64,000 nucleotides of DNA. It comes from Ureibacillus thermophilus. GTDB taxonomy: Bacteria > Bacillota > Bacilli > Bacillales_A > Planococcaceae. The position numbers were made by a program, and so were the translations under genes. The notes under the pieces are model-generated. The model was not told where the DNA came from. It searched no databases and worked only from the letters and a program-made list of their open reading frames with translations. Position 1 is the first letter of the stretch; each line of letters begins with the position of its first letter. The DNA lies in the NCBI RefSeq assembly GCF_004331915.1, contig NZ_CP036528.1, positions 375,791-439,790 of the forward strand, read 5' to 3'. This document shows, piece by piece, positions 52,383-61,040 of this stretch.

Positions 52383-52449
52383 TTGACGTTTATTCCTTTT
52401 ATTGGTATTATTTTAAACAGACGAGGAATAAATGTCGAATTTTGGCGAA
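52383..52449 (+). promoter_or_regulatory. abrB promoter with two Spo0A boxes
   Basis: TTGACG-N17-TATTAT (52383-52388, 52406-52411) is followed by TGTCGAA (52433-52439) and TGGCGAA (52443-52449). Both match the 0A box TGNCGAA and sit 10 bases apart on the same helix face, downstream of the start site, just as in B. subtilis abrB, which Spo0A~P represses. Confidence 0.85.
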
Positions 52450-52499
52450 TACGAGATTTATTCTAAATTATGACGCAAAAATAGGAGGAAAACATTGTC

Positions 52500-52784
52500 A
52501 TGAAATCTACAGGTATTGTCCGTAAAGTTGATGAGTTAGGTCGTGTGGTAATCCCTATTGAACTTCGTCGTACACTTGGCATTAATGAAAAAGATGCATT
52601 AGAAATTTACGTAGATGATGATAAAATCATCCTTAAAAAGTACATGCCGAATATGACTTGTGCAATTACTGGCGAAGTTTCAGACAAAAATTTCCGTTTA
52701 GCTGGCGGCAAACTCATTTTAAGTCCGGAAGGCGCGGAAATCTTAATGAAAGAAATTCAAGAACAATTAAGCAAAAACAAATAA
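52500..52784 (+). CDS. abrB: Transition-state regulator AbrB
   Basis: A 94-residue AbrB with the N-terminal swapped-hairpin DNA-binding domain (KSTGIVRKVDELGRVVIPIELRR) and a C-terminal multimerisation region containing the usual cysteine (PNMTCAITGEVS). It represses post-exponential genes. ATAGGAGG precedes the ATG. It is one of the few plus-strand genes here, divergent from metG. Confidence 0.96.
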   Translation: MKSTGIVRKVDELGRVVIPIELRRTLGINEKDALEIYVDDDKIILKKYMPNMTCAITGEVSDKNFRLAGGKLILSPEGAEILMKEIQEQLSKNK

Positions 52785-52844
52785 GAAATAAACTAAATAA
52801 AACACACCAAAAATCGACAACCAATAAAGGACAATTTGTAATAT

Positions 52845-52880
52845 CAGCTGGCTAGAATGCATTCTAGCAGCTTTTTTTTT
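52845..52880. terminator. Terminator between abrB and rsmI
   Basis: AGCTGGCTAGAATGC / GCATTCTAGCAGCT near-perfect stem, with nine T residues on the plus strand. It serves abrB. Confidence 0.85.
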
Positions 52881-53751
52881 ATAAATGATATTGTTTGTAA
52901 ACTTCTCTTTTTGGAAGTCCCCTTAATTGAGCAACTTCTTTAATGGCTTCTTTTGAAGTAATCTGTTTTTCATTCATGAGCCAATCCACATGCTCTTTGA
53001 TCGTCATGTCCGCCCAATAAGGATCTTCTTCTTTGATTTCTTCCGCCTCTTCGACCCCATCTAGAATCAGGCAAAATTCTCCTCTTACGTCATTATCCTT
53101 TGTCCATTGAATTGCTTCTTCCACCGTTCCACGCAAAAACTCTTCAAATTTTTTTGTTAGCTCTCTTGCTAGCACTATGTTTCGATTCCCCAACACCGAC
53201 TCGATATCTTTTAACGTATCCTGCAATCGATGGGGCGCTTCGTAAAAAATCAATGTTTCTTTCCGGTTTTTCAGTTGGGATAATTGTTTTTTTCTTTCTT
53301 TGCTGCTGCGGTGTAAAAAGCCAAAAAAGTAAAAAGGCTGCGGCGATAATCCCGATGCAATGAGAGCGGTCAATGCCGCATTGGCTCCGGGGATTGGAAT
53401 TACTGCAAAGTCTTCCTCTATGGCTTTTTTGACAATATCGGCTCCCGGGTCTGAAATGCAAGGCAGCCCAGCATCGCTCACTAAAGCAACTCGTTTTCCT
53501 TCTCTTAGCCACTGCAATATTTTTTCTCCCGCTTGTTCTTGATTATGCTCATGGTAGCTGACTAAGGGAGTTGAAATGTCATAATAAGATAAAAGTTTTT
53601 TTGTATTTCTTGTGTCTTCTGCTGCAATAATATCCACTTCTTTTAAAATGCGTAATGCCCGAAGCGTTATATCTTCTAAATTGCCGATAGGAGTTGCTAC
53701 TAAATATAAACAACTGCTTTGTTCATGAATATTACTTTTTTGCGATTTCAT
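52879..53751 (-). CDS. rsmI: 16S rRNA C1402 2'-O-methyltransferase
   Basis: A 290-residue tetrapyrrole-methylase-fold enzyme methylating the ribosomal decoding centre. Marks: LYLVATPIGNLEDITLRAL (about residues 15-33), AAEDTRNTKKLL, VALVSDAGLPCISDPG and FYEAPHRLQDTL. Its ATG overlaps the yazA stop (ATGA), so they are coupled. Confidence 0.95.
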   Translation of the reverse strand: MKSQKSNIHEQSSCLYLVATPIGNLEDITLRALRILKEVDIIAAEDTRNTKKLLSYYDISTPLVSYHEHNQEQAGEKILQWLREGKRVALVSDAGLPCISDPGADIVKKAIEEDFAVIPIPGANAALTALIASGLSPQPFYFFGFLHRSSKERKKQLSQLKNRKETLIFYEAPHRLQDTLKDIESVLGNRNIVLARELTKKFEEFLRGTVEEAIQWTKDNDVRGEFCLILDGVEEAEEIKEEDPYWADMTIKEHVDWLMNEKQITSKEAIKEVAQLRGLPKREVYKQYHL

Positions 53752-54011
53752 GTTTTTCTCTCCCGAATATATTTCATTTTTTCGCTACGTTTTAATTGTT
53801 TAAACCCATATTCTGCCCGCATGGCTTCCTCTTTTGTTTCATAAATTTCATAATAGATGCACTTTACCGGCCGCTTTGCCCTCGTATACTTTGCTCCCTT
53901 GCCTGCATTATGCTGATTCACCCTTCGCTCCAAATCGTTGGTGTATCCTGCATAGAAAGAGGAATCCGCGCATTCAAGTACATAAAAATAATGTTTATCC
54001 TTTTTCTCCAT
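53748..54011 (-). CDS. yazA: GIY-YIG nuclease-fold protein YazA
   Basis: An 87-residue single-domain GIY-YIG protein: [30 protein letters not shown] contains the core YVL...YAGYT and Arg. The family is UvrC-N-terminal-like; the biological role is unknown. It overlaps both yabB (16 bases) and rsmI. Confidence 0.9.
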   Translation of the reverse strand: MEKKDKHYFYVLECADSSFYAGYTNDLERRVNQHNAGKGAKYTRAKRPVKCIYYEIYETKEEAMRAEYGFKQLKRSEKMKYIRERKT

Positions 54012-54744
54012 ACAATATTTCTCTCATTTCAGCTGTATACTGATTATCGTCGTCATATACATACAGCGGAGGCAAAATTTTTAAATCCGGCTTGCCATCT
54101 TTGATTCCTTCAATTAACAGCATATTCGCCTCTTTCCCCATTTTCGGATAGATGAAGCGAATTCTTTTTGGTTCTAATCGATGATTTCTCATGGAAGTGA
54201 TAATGTCTAAAAGTCTCCCAGGTCTATGTACAAAGGCTGCTTTGCCGCCTTGTTTCAATAATCGGCTTGCCGCATGGACCGCTTCATCCAATGTAAGCAT
54301 CACTTCATGTCGGGCAATCGTAAAATGTTCGTTTAAATTTTTATCGCTGGATTGTAAATCTAAAAAATAAGGTGGATTGCATGTCACTGTATCATATTTT
54401 TCAATGCCAAGAAGTGGTGGCACTTCCTTTACATCCCCATGAATCATTTGAATTTGCTCTTCCAATCCATTGTAATGGATGCTTCGTACAGCCATATCAT
54501 ACAGCCGCTCCTGAATTTCCACCCCAATGATTTTTGCTTTCGTGCGGGTGCTTAAAAACAAGGGTATAACCCCGTTTCCAGAGCATAAATCCACAATCTG
54601 CCCCCTGGAAATAGGAATGCTTGCAAACTTCGCCAGTAATACGGCATCTAAAGAAAAGGCAAAAACGGAAGGGCTTTGAATAATCCGCAAATCTTCGGCC
54701 AACAAATAATCCAGCCGCTCATTATCCTTTAACCAACTTTCCAC
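53995..54744 (-). CDS. yabB: NPPY-type tRNA (adenine-N6) methyltransferase, TrmN6 family (YabB)
   Basis: A class I SAM methyltransferase of about 249 residues: motif [16 protein letters not shown] (about residue 50) and motif IV CNPPYF (about 123), which marks amino-group N6 methylation. TrmN6 relatives modify A37 of tRNA-Val. GTG 54744 is preferred since GAGGAGTG lies 6 bases upstream; a longer ATG start at 54762 is possible. A family-2 repeat separates it from yabA. Confidence 0.88.
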   Translation of the reverse strand: MESWLKDNERLDYLLAEDLRIIQSPSVFAFSLDAVLLAKFASIPISRGQIVDLCSGNGVIPLFLSTRTKAKIIGVEIQERLYDMAVRSIHYNGLEEQIQMIHGDVKEVPPLLGIEKYDTVTCNPPYFLDLQSSDKNLNEHFTIARHEVMLTLDEAVHAASRLLKQGGKAAFVHRPGRLLDIITSMRNHRLEPKRIRFIYPKMGKEANMLLIEGIKDGKPDLKILPPLYVYDDDNQYTAEMREILYGEKG

Positions 54745-54771
54745 GTCTACACTCCTCTTCATGAAAATAAA

Positions 54772-54906
54772 AGGGGGTGTCTAGAAAGACAAAACTTTTT
54801 CTAGACAACTACTTTCTTATAGTAATTTTCTACTGCGATAGTTGAAACAAGTTTCCTCTATCTCGTCGGAAAGGGGCCGTCTCAACATAAATTTCAGACG
54901 ACCCCT
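54772..54906. repeat. Repeat family 2, copy c, including the yabA terminator
   Basis: It starts with GGGGGTGTCTAGAAAG (with TTTTTCTAGACAAC) and ends with GGGGCCGTCTCAACATAAAT / TTTCAGACGACCCC (54873-54905), 6 bases past the yabA stop. The interior TTCTTATAGTAAT is shared with copy b. The middle is shorter and more diverged than in copies a and b. Confidence 0.7.
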
Positions 54907-54910
54907 TTTC

Positions 54911-55267
54911 TTACACATTTTTATTAAAAAACGCCAGACAAAATAAACAGTCTTCCCCTTTACGGGAACTGCCAAAATGCACATTACATACGTGAAATCC
55001 TTCCTGATAAAGCCGGGCTAAGTTATCATAGCCTTCTCCAATATCTAAATAGCTTTTCTTTTCACCTTGTTCAGTAGTTTCTGCTGCTTTTGTCAATTCT
55101 TCCAATCGTCTTCTGAGATGATAATTTTCTAGTTGAAGTGACTGATACTCTTCTACCATGTGCGCAACAGATTTTTTGATTTCGTTAAACTGCTGTTGTA
55201 ATGTTTCTAGTTGCTGTTCAAATTCCATTATAGCATCTAAAAAATTTCGGTCCCTCAACCAAGCCAC
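54911..55267 (-). CDS. yabA: Replication initiation control protein YabA
   Basis: YabA bridges DnaA and the DnaN clamp and limits re-initiation. It has an N-terminal coiled coil (about residues 14-60, [20 protein letters not shown]) and a C-terminal zinc module ([17 protein letters not shown]). The start is uncertain: the frame opens at a weak GTG (55267) with no good ribosome-binding site, and family members begin nearer [11 protein letters not shown]. Confidence 0.92.
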   Translation of the reverse strand: MAWLRDRNFLDAIMEFEQQLETLQQQFNEIKKSVAHMVEEYQSLQLENYHLRRRLEELTKAAETTEQGEKKSYLDIGEGYDNLARLYQEGFHVCNVHFGSSRKGEDCLFCLAFFNKNV

Positions 55268-55282
55268 CCCATTAGTTTTAAT

Positions 55283-56098
55283 CTATATCAGATTCTTTTC
55301 GCACTCAAGAATTTCCTCCAATGTATATTCAGCCGTACGTTCCAGCTCTTCCAAATAGACTTGGACAACCCTTTCCAGCACATTGATTCCAACAACCGTT
55401 CCGACGCCATCGGGAGTAATTGTTGTCTCGCCAATATCAGGCATGCCATCTTTTGCCGTTTCATAATCGTCATTTTCATATTTTAAGCAACACATAAGAC
55501 GGCCACAAAGCCCTGATATTTTTGTCGGATTTAGTGATAAATTTTGATCTTTTGCCATTTTAATGGAGACCGGATCAAAATCCCCAAGAAATGTTGAACA
55601 GCATAGCATTCGTCCGCAAGGCCCAATACCCCCAAGCAGCTTTGCCTCATCGCGTACACCAATTTGCCGGAGTTCAATGCGAGTCCGGAAAATCGCCGCT
55701 AAATCTTTTACCAGCTCGCGGAAATCGACTCTTCCCTCTGCTGTAAAATAAAAAATGACTTTATTTCGGTCAAATGTATATTCCACATCTACTAGTTTCA
55801 TCTCAAGTTGATGCTCCGCAATTTTGACATTGGCAATATCAAAAGCACGTCTAGCTTCTGCTTTATTTTCTTCCACTTGGATTTTGTCCCGATCTGTTGC
55901 AGGCCGCAGCACTTGCTTTAACGGCAATACAACATCATTTTCACCAACTTGTCTCATCGGAATAACAATTTTTCCATATTCGACGCCTCGAGCTGTCTCA
56001 ACAATGACATATTGGTCTTTCTCCAATTGATATTCTCCAGGGTCGAAATAATATATTTTACCCGCCCGTTTAAAGCGGACTCCTACCACATTATACAA
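55283..56098 (-). CDS. ricT: PSP1-domain protein RicT (YaaT)
   Basis: A 271-residue component of the RicA-RicF-RicT complex, which stimulates RNase Y mRNA maturation and Spo0A phosphorylation in B. subtilis. The PSP1 C-terminal domain is visible with its many cysteines (GGIGPCGRMLCCSTFLGDF; KISGLCGRLMCCLKYE), which bind Fe-S clusters in the complex. It starts at TTG 56098 with AGGAGGGG upstream, overlapping the holB stop by 8 bases. Confidence 0.95.
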   Translation of the reverse strand: MYNVVGVRFKRAGKIYYFDPGEYQLEKDQYVIVETARGVEYGKIVIPMRQVGENDVVLPLKQVLRPATDRDKIQVEENKAEARRAFDIANVKIAEHQLEMKLVDVEYTFDRNKVIFYFTAEGRVDFRELVKDLAAIFRTRIELRQIGVRDEAKLLGGIGPCGRMLCCSTFLGDFDPVSIKMAKDQNLSLNPTKISGLCGRLMCCLKYENDDYETAKDGMPDIGETTITPDGVGTVVGINVLERVVQVYLEELERTAEYTLEEILECEKNLI

Positions 56099-57095
56099 AG
56101 GAATACCCCTCCTGCAATTTCAGCATTAGCTGTTCCATTAAAAGCGTACGATTCATATTGCGACCGATATTTTGTCTTGCTTGTAATATTGCCTGCATTT
56201 GATTGGACAACTGTTCAAATGTTGAAGATAAGGCTATTTCTTTCCATGTTTGAATCATATCCGGATAAGTGCAAGGACTTTCAGGATTTGCTTTTATTGC
56301 TACAATATCACGATAAGCTAACAGAAGTAAATCAAGACTGAGTTCTAAATCGCTTTTTTCCTTCACATTTGGAAGCCATTCATCGTATACGATTAACAAG
56401 GCTTCGTTGACATTCTTTCTGACAGTCTCCACTAATTTTAACACTGTTTTTCTCGCTAGTGCAAACTGCTCATCTTGGGCTAAAGCAAGGCCTTTTTCTA
56501 CGCTATTGGTCACTTGGCTGACTGTGGAAGCCATGGAAAAGGTTAATCCATGCTCCTGCAACTGTTGAATTAAAAATTCTTTTGGAATATTTGAAAACTT
56601 AATGTGCTGACAGCGGGATTGAATGGTCGGAAGTATCGATTGATATTGCTCTGTTAAAAGGATTGCAGTTACTTGTCCATCCGGTTCTTCTAAAAATTTT
56701 AACAGCGTATTGCTGGCAGCAACATTCATTTTATCCGCTTGATGAATGACATAAATTTTTCTTCCTTCTTCTAAACCCGTTTTGGTCATCGTCGATATTA
56801 AATCCCGAATCTGCTCTACTTTAATGTATTGGCCGTCCGGTTCAATATGCAAAACATTTGGATGGTTTCCTGATTCGACACGTTTACAATTTCTGCATGT
56901 TTCACATGGAACATTTTTCGACGGATTCAGACATAGCATTAATTTTATAAAAAACTTTGCTATTTCTTTTTTGCCCGTTCCTTTTTCCCCTTCAAAAATA
57001 TACGCATGAGCAATCCGACCTTTTTCAAAAATCATTTGCAATTGTTTCATTACGATGGGCTGCAGTTTTTTAAGTTCATCTACTGTTTCAAGCAT
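56091..57095 (-). CDS. holB: DNA polymerase III delta' subunit
   Basis: A clamp-loader subunit of 334 residues. It has a Walker A-like GEKGTGKKEIAK (about residue 38), a zinc module (C-x8-C-x2-C-x2-C with PCETCRNCKRV), KMNVAASNTLLKFLEEP and the SRC motif IQSRCQ. ATG 57095 has AAAAGGTG at the proper distance; an ATG 6 bases earlier is too close to that site. Coupled to ricT. Confidence 0.94.
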   Translation of the reverse strand: MLETVDELKKLQPIVMKQLQMIFEKGRIAHAYIFEGEKGTGKKEIAKFFIKLMLCLNPSKNVPCETCRNCKRVESGNHPNVLHIEPDGQYIKVEQIRDLISTMTKTGLEEGRKIYVIHQADKMNVAASNTLLKFLEEPDGQVTAILLTEQYQSILPTIQSRCQHIKFSNIPKEFLIQQLQEHGLTFSMASTVSQVTNSVEKGLALAQDEQFALARKTVLKLVETVRKNVNEALLIVYDEWLPNVKEKSDLELSLDLLLLAYRDIVAIKANPESPCTYPDMIQTWKEIALSSTFEQLSNQMQAILQARQNIGRNMNRTLLMEQLMLKLQEGYSFV

Positions 57096-57144
57096 TTCCA
57101 TTCACCTTTTCTTCGTTCAAGATGATGATTTTCTTTAGAAAAAA

Positions 57145-57180
57145 TCCCGTGTCTATTAAAAAGGGTAAAGACACGGGTTT
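57145..57180 (-). terminator. Terminator overlapping the yaaR stop
   Basis: AACCCGTGTCT / AGACACGGGATTTT stem with T residues on the minus strand, immediately past the yaaR stop. holB therefore probably has its own promoter or relies on read-through. Confidence 0.75.
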
Positions 57181-57620
57181 TACATATATAAATTAATTAA
57201 TAAACCTTTAATTTCGCCGATTTTATCAAGCAATTCAATCGTATCTTTTTCTTCGTCTAAAATATCTTGAGCCAGTTCTACTAATCGGTCGTCAATCGTT
57301 TTAATGATTTTCAGCCTTCTACCTTCCCCAAATCGGTTCCAAGTGTGGGACTGTTTCAGCTCAAGACCATATTCAACAGCTTCTTGCAAGAAACGCTTCA
57401 CGAGCATTTTAAATCGAGCTAAATCGCGCAAGTTTCTAGATCTTGCCACCCGGTCTCCGGCAGTTGAAATATCTCCTAACAACCGCGTCAACTGCTCGTT
57501 TTGCAATTTTTGCCCTTGCTTGAAAACTAGCTCCCCAAAACGGTTATTTGTCTCGGTTTGCTGGTTGATTTCAGGTAAATTAGTTTTTATTCCTACCCGT
57601 ATATCTTGGTTAATTTTCAC
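57180..57620 (-). CDS. yaaR: YaaR family protein (DUF327)
   Basis: A 146-residue helical, mostly cytoplasmic protein of unknown function. It has the family core RNLRDLARFKMLVKRFLQEAVEYG and QSHTWNRFGEGRRLKIIKTIDDRLVELA. It starts at GTG 57620 with AGGGGC upstream, 32 bases after darA, and forms the darA-yaaR pair seen in most Bacilli. Confidence 0.9.
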   Translation of the reverse strand: MKINQDIRVGIKTNLPEINQQTETNNRFGELVFKQGQKLQNEQLTRLLGDISTAGDRVARSRNLRDLARFKMLVKRFLQEAVEYGLELKQSHTWNRFGEGRRLKIIKTIDDRLVELAQDILDEEKDTIELLDKIGEIKGLLINLYM

Positions 57621-57652
57621 TTTCTTCAGCCCCTACTTGGCATTAGTTTTTA

Positions 57653-58036
<384 letters not shown>

Positions 58037-58156
58037 TCATTTCCTTCTTACAGAACAATGCAAATCCTTTATTCCCATATTATGTTTCATCTTATTCCAA
58101 AGCCCCTAATCGAGCTGAAAAATTCCTTTCATTGTAATCGGTATCCCCATTATTTC

Positions 58157-58387
58157 GTAAGCCCGAATTAAAAAGACGCATTGAAAAACTTGATACAGGA
58201 ATCAAAAAAGCGCACTTTTTGGTACGCACGACAAATAGCCCTACAATCTTGATGTTTTTTTCGATTGAGGGCTATTTTGCAATTGCACATGATTCACGTA
58301 TATTTTTAGACCAAGGCAAGTAGCGATCGATTATTTCTGGCTGCTGATGGATTGGAAGATTCGGTAGTTCTGTCAATACTTTTGATG
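58157..58387 (-). pseudogene. IS66-family tnpC 3' fragment with terminus
   Basis: It begins at the IS66 terminus GTAAGCCCGAATT (58157) and encodes, on the minus strand, the last residues VLTELPNLPIHQQPEIIDRYLPW ... CAIAK. It is fused at about 58387 to the interior of an ISL3 transposase gene. Same family as 5093-5490 and 6740-7027 but more diverged. Confidence 0.75.
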
Positions 58388-59490
58388 TATTTGTTGATTG
58401 TCTTGATGGCGGTTTTCATATAGCTGGAAACGATATTTTGTTTATTCTCTAATGTTTTCTTTAGGAGCTCAAAGTCTTTGATTTTTATGCAATGTTGCAC
58501 GTATTGATATAACTCATAGGACGCTTTTAATTCAGAATCTAAATCAATGAGATAGTGGAGAATCTCCACCTCACACATATGCTTTTTAAAGCAACGATGA
58601 TATGTATAGTTCTTATAATCAAGTTTTGTTTGATCTTTCAGAAGGAGCTTCCAGTATTTTTTTAATTTATTGTAATTCTTTTTATCCCGATTCATGACGT
58701 TGATGCGCGTTTTGTTTAAAGCTCTGCTAAATAGTTGGAGGATATGGAATTTGTCGAGTACGATTTCCGCTTTAGGGAAAACTTCTTGGATTAAGGAAAT
58801 ATAAGGGCTGTACATATCGATGACAATCGTTTTTACCGCATCTCTCGCCTTCTTGGAATACCGTAAGAAATATTCTTTGAGGACATGTAATCTCCGGTCC
58901 TCCACGATATCCACAATCTCCCCTGTTTCAGAGTCGCAGAAAATAAAGGACATCGCTCCAGCTGCGGATTTCACGGATTTAAACTCGTCAAAACACAGGT
59001 GCTTAGGAAGATAGTGAACATTCGGCTGATAGTAACTATAAAAGCTGTCAATGACTCGACTGACAGTGGCATGAGATACATTGTGTTTGATGGCAATATC
59101 TTTTTCGGAGATTTTATCTTTGGCGTTTAAAGCAATCGATACTTTGGTATTGTTGGAAATGCAACAGTTTTTAGCCACGACGCTCGTTTTTAAAGTAAAC
59201 GTGGAATGACAATGTTTACAGAAATAACGCTGTTTACGCAATTTTAAATAGGTATGAAAACCTGAAACACTAGGCATTTTAATGAGAGACGTTTTAAAAC
59301 CGTGTTTAATGATTTGATCATCGAAGACATGTCCACAAGCATAGCACGCTTTTGGTTGGTAAGTTAATTGGCCATAAAAGACTTTTGATTGGACCCCTTT
59401 AATGAGTTCTTCTGCACAAAAATTTTCATCAAATGTGATATTTTTATCTTTTATATTGAGTAGGTTTCGTATAGAATGATGGTGAGACAT
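58306..59490 (-). pseudogene. ISL3-family transposase, C-terminus replaced
   Basis: The first ~370 residues are a good ISL3 transposase: N-terminal zinc motif CYACGHVFDD, second motif YFCKHCHSTF, helix-turn-helix (EKDIAIKHNVSHATVSRV), and DDE core (CFDEFKSVKSAAGAMSFIF, TIVIDMYSPYIS, KAEIVLDKFH). After KTINKYI the frame runs into IS66 DNA and adds about 25 unrelated residues. The C-terminal DDE glutamate region (NGILEGINNK), intact in the 6-kb copy, is lost. ATG 59490 has AAGGAG 9 bases upstream. Function is doubtful. Confidence 0.85.
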
Positions 59491-59622
59491 GTGACACAAC
59501 TCCTTGTAAATGTGGTTTTGGTCGATTACATTTTACCAGAGTTTTGTCACTGTCTCATTTTTTTTTTGTTCAAAAAAATTGGTGCTGGTTTATACTCACC
59601 AACACCAAATATTATAGAGCCT
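58388..59622 (-). mobile_element. ISL3-family insertion sequence, copy 2, 3'-truncated
   Basis: The terminal inverted repeat GGCTCTATAATATTTGGTG lies at 59622 reading leftwards, and the opposite terminus is missing. Together with the 5491-6619 copy it could rebuild a full element, since each keeps the end the other lost. Confidence 0.75.
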
Positions 59623-59668
59623 TTCATTGAAGTAATGATTAAATTTCAGCGAGTTTAATATATATTTT

Positions 59669-59697
59669 TTGTAAAGAGTTGCAAATAGAGGTATAAT
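59669..59697 (+). promoter_or_regulatory. Promoter of the RlmL-type methyltransferase gene
   Basis: TTGTAA-N17-TATAAT, 43 bases before the start codon. Confidence 0.6.
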
Positions 59698-59739
59698 ATA
59701 CTTCTTGAAAATATGGGAGAATCTTAAGGATGGATGGTC

Positions 59740-60879
59740 ATGACAAAATTTCAACTAGTAGCGACTTCTGCGATGGGATTAGAATCGATTGTAGCAGATG
59801 AAGTGAAAGCATTAGGATATGAAACGAAGACGGAAAATGGAAAAATATATTTTGAAGGCGATGAGCGGGCCATAGCTAGAACCAATCTTTGGCTAAGGGT
59901 TGCCGATCGGGTAAAAATTGTTGCAGGTCAATTTTTTGCAACGACTTTTGATGAATTGTTTGAGCAGACAAAAGCAATCCCTTGGGAACAATATTTGCCG
60001 GTGGATGCCAACTTTCCGGTTAGCGGAAAATCCGTAAAATCCACATTATACAGTGTGCCCGATTGCCAAGCCATCGTAAAAAAAGCCATTGTTGAGCGGC
60101 TGAAACAAGCATATAAACGAATAGGGTATTTGGATGAATCAGGAGCAACTTTTAAAATTGAAGTATCAATTTTGAAAGATATGGTAACACTTACAATTGA
60201 TACAAGCGGCTCTGGTCTTCATAAAAGAGGATATCGGGTAGGACAAGGGGACGCCCCATTAAAAGAAACGCTGGCAGCGGCATTAGTCAAAATTTCAAAA
60301 TGGTCTCCCCATAGACCTTTTGTAGATTTGTTTTGCGGTTCTGGCACAATCCCTATTGAAGCGGCGATGATTGGCCAAAATATTGCGCCCGGTTATAACC
60401 GAGATTTTATCTCTGAAGAATGGGATTGGATGGATCAGAAAATTTGGGATGAAGCTCGAATCGAAGTGGAAGATTTAGCTAATTACGATCAGCCTCTTGA
60501 AATCATGGGGACAGATATCGACCATCGAATGGTAAAAATTGCAAAAGATAATGCCCTGGAAGCTGGTTTCAGTGATTTAATCACTTTTAAACAAATGCAA
60601 GCAACTGATTTTACAACGACTTTAACAGATGGGGTCATTGTGTCGAATCCTCCTTATGGCGAGCGGATTGGCGAGAGGGAGGAAATTGAAATGGTCATCC
60701 GTGAACTTGGAAACATTATGAAAAACTATCCGACATGGTCTGTCTACATGCTTTCTTCAATGGAAAACTTTGAGGAACTGTACGGCAAAAAAGCAACGAA
60801 AAAACGAAAATTATTTAATGGTTTCATTCGAACAGACTATTACCAGTTTTGGGGGCAAAAATCAAACAAACAGTCATAG
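59740..60879 (+). CDS. THUMP-domain rRNA (guanine-N2) methyltransferase (RlmL N-terminal type, YpsC-like)
   Basis: A class I SAM enzyme of 379 residues with an N-terminal ferredoxin-like/THUMP region (about 1-160, LVATSAMGLESIVADEVKALGYE) and a Rossmann domain: DLFCGSGTIPIEAAM (motif I, about residue 198), GTDIDHRMVKIAK, and the catalytic NPPYGERIGE (motif IV). Homologues methylate 23S G2445. ATG 59740 is chosen since AAGGA is 9 bases away. In B. subtilis ypsC lies near rnpB and gpsB. Those genes are missing here because an IS abuts upstream. Confidence 0.88.
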   Translation: MTKFQLVATSAMGLESIVADEVKALGYETKTENGKIYFEGDERAIARTNLWLRVADRVKIVAGQFFATTFDELFEQTKAIPWEQYLPVDANFPVSGKSVKSTLYSVPDCQAIVKKAIVERLKQAYKRIGYLDESGATFKIEVSILKDMVTLTIDTSGSGLHKRGYRVGQGDAPLKETLAAALVKISKWSPHRPFVDLFCGSGTIPIEAAMIGQNIAPGYNRDFISEEWDWMDQKIWDEARIEVEDLANYDQPLEIMGTDIDHRMVKIAKDNALEAGFSDLITFKQMQATDFTTTLTDGVIVSNPPYGERIGEREEIEMVIRELGNIMKNYPTWSVYMLSSMENFEELYGKKATKKRKLFNGFIRTDYYQFWGQKSNKQS

Positions 60880-60967
60880 ATTTGCCCATTATCGAATATT
60901 GTTATTTTCTGTCGATTTTTTTATAATAAAGTTATTGTAATCAATTGTAATTCATGTACTTTTTAGG

Positions 60968-60998
60968 CAGTGTCTTGAATTTTTTCGAGACACTTTTT
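60968..60998 (+). terminator. Terminator after the methyltransferase gene
   Basis: AGTGTCTTGAA / TTCGAGACACT stem followed by TTTTT. Confidence 0.8.
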
Positions 60999-61040
60999 CT
61001 TCATGTCTAACAAGTAGACATTGACAAAGGAGAATAGAAG

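Noticed and set aside
53144..53512. A 122-codon minus-strand frame inside rsmI
   Set aside because: It overlaps the well-supported rsmI frame out of phase and has no family features.
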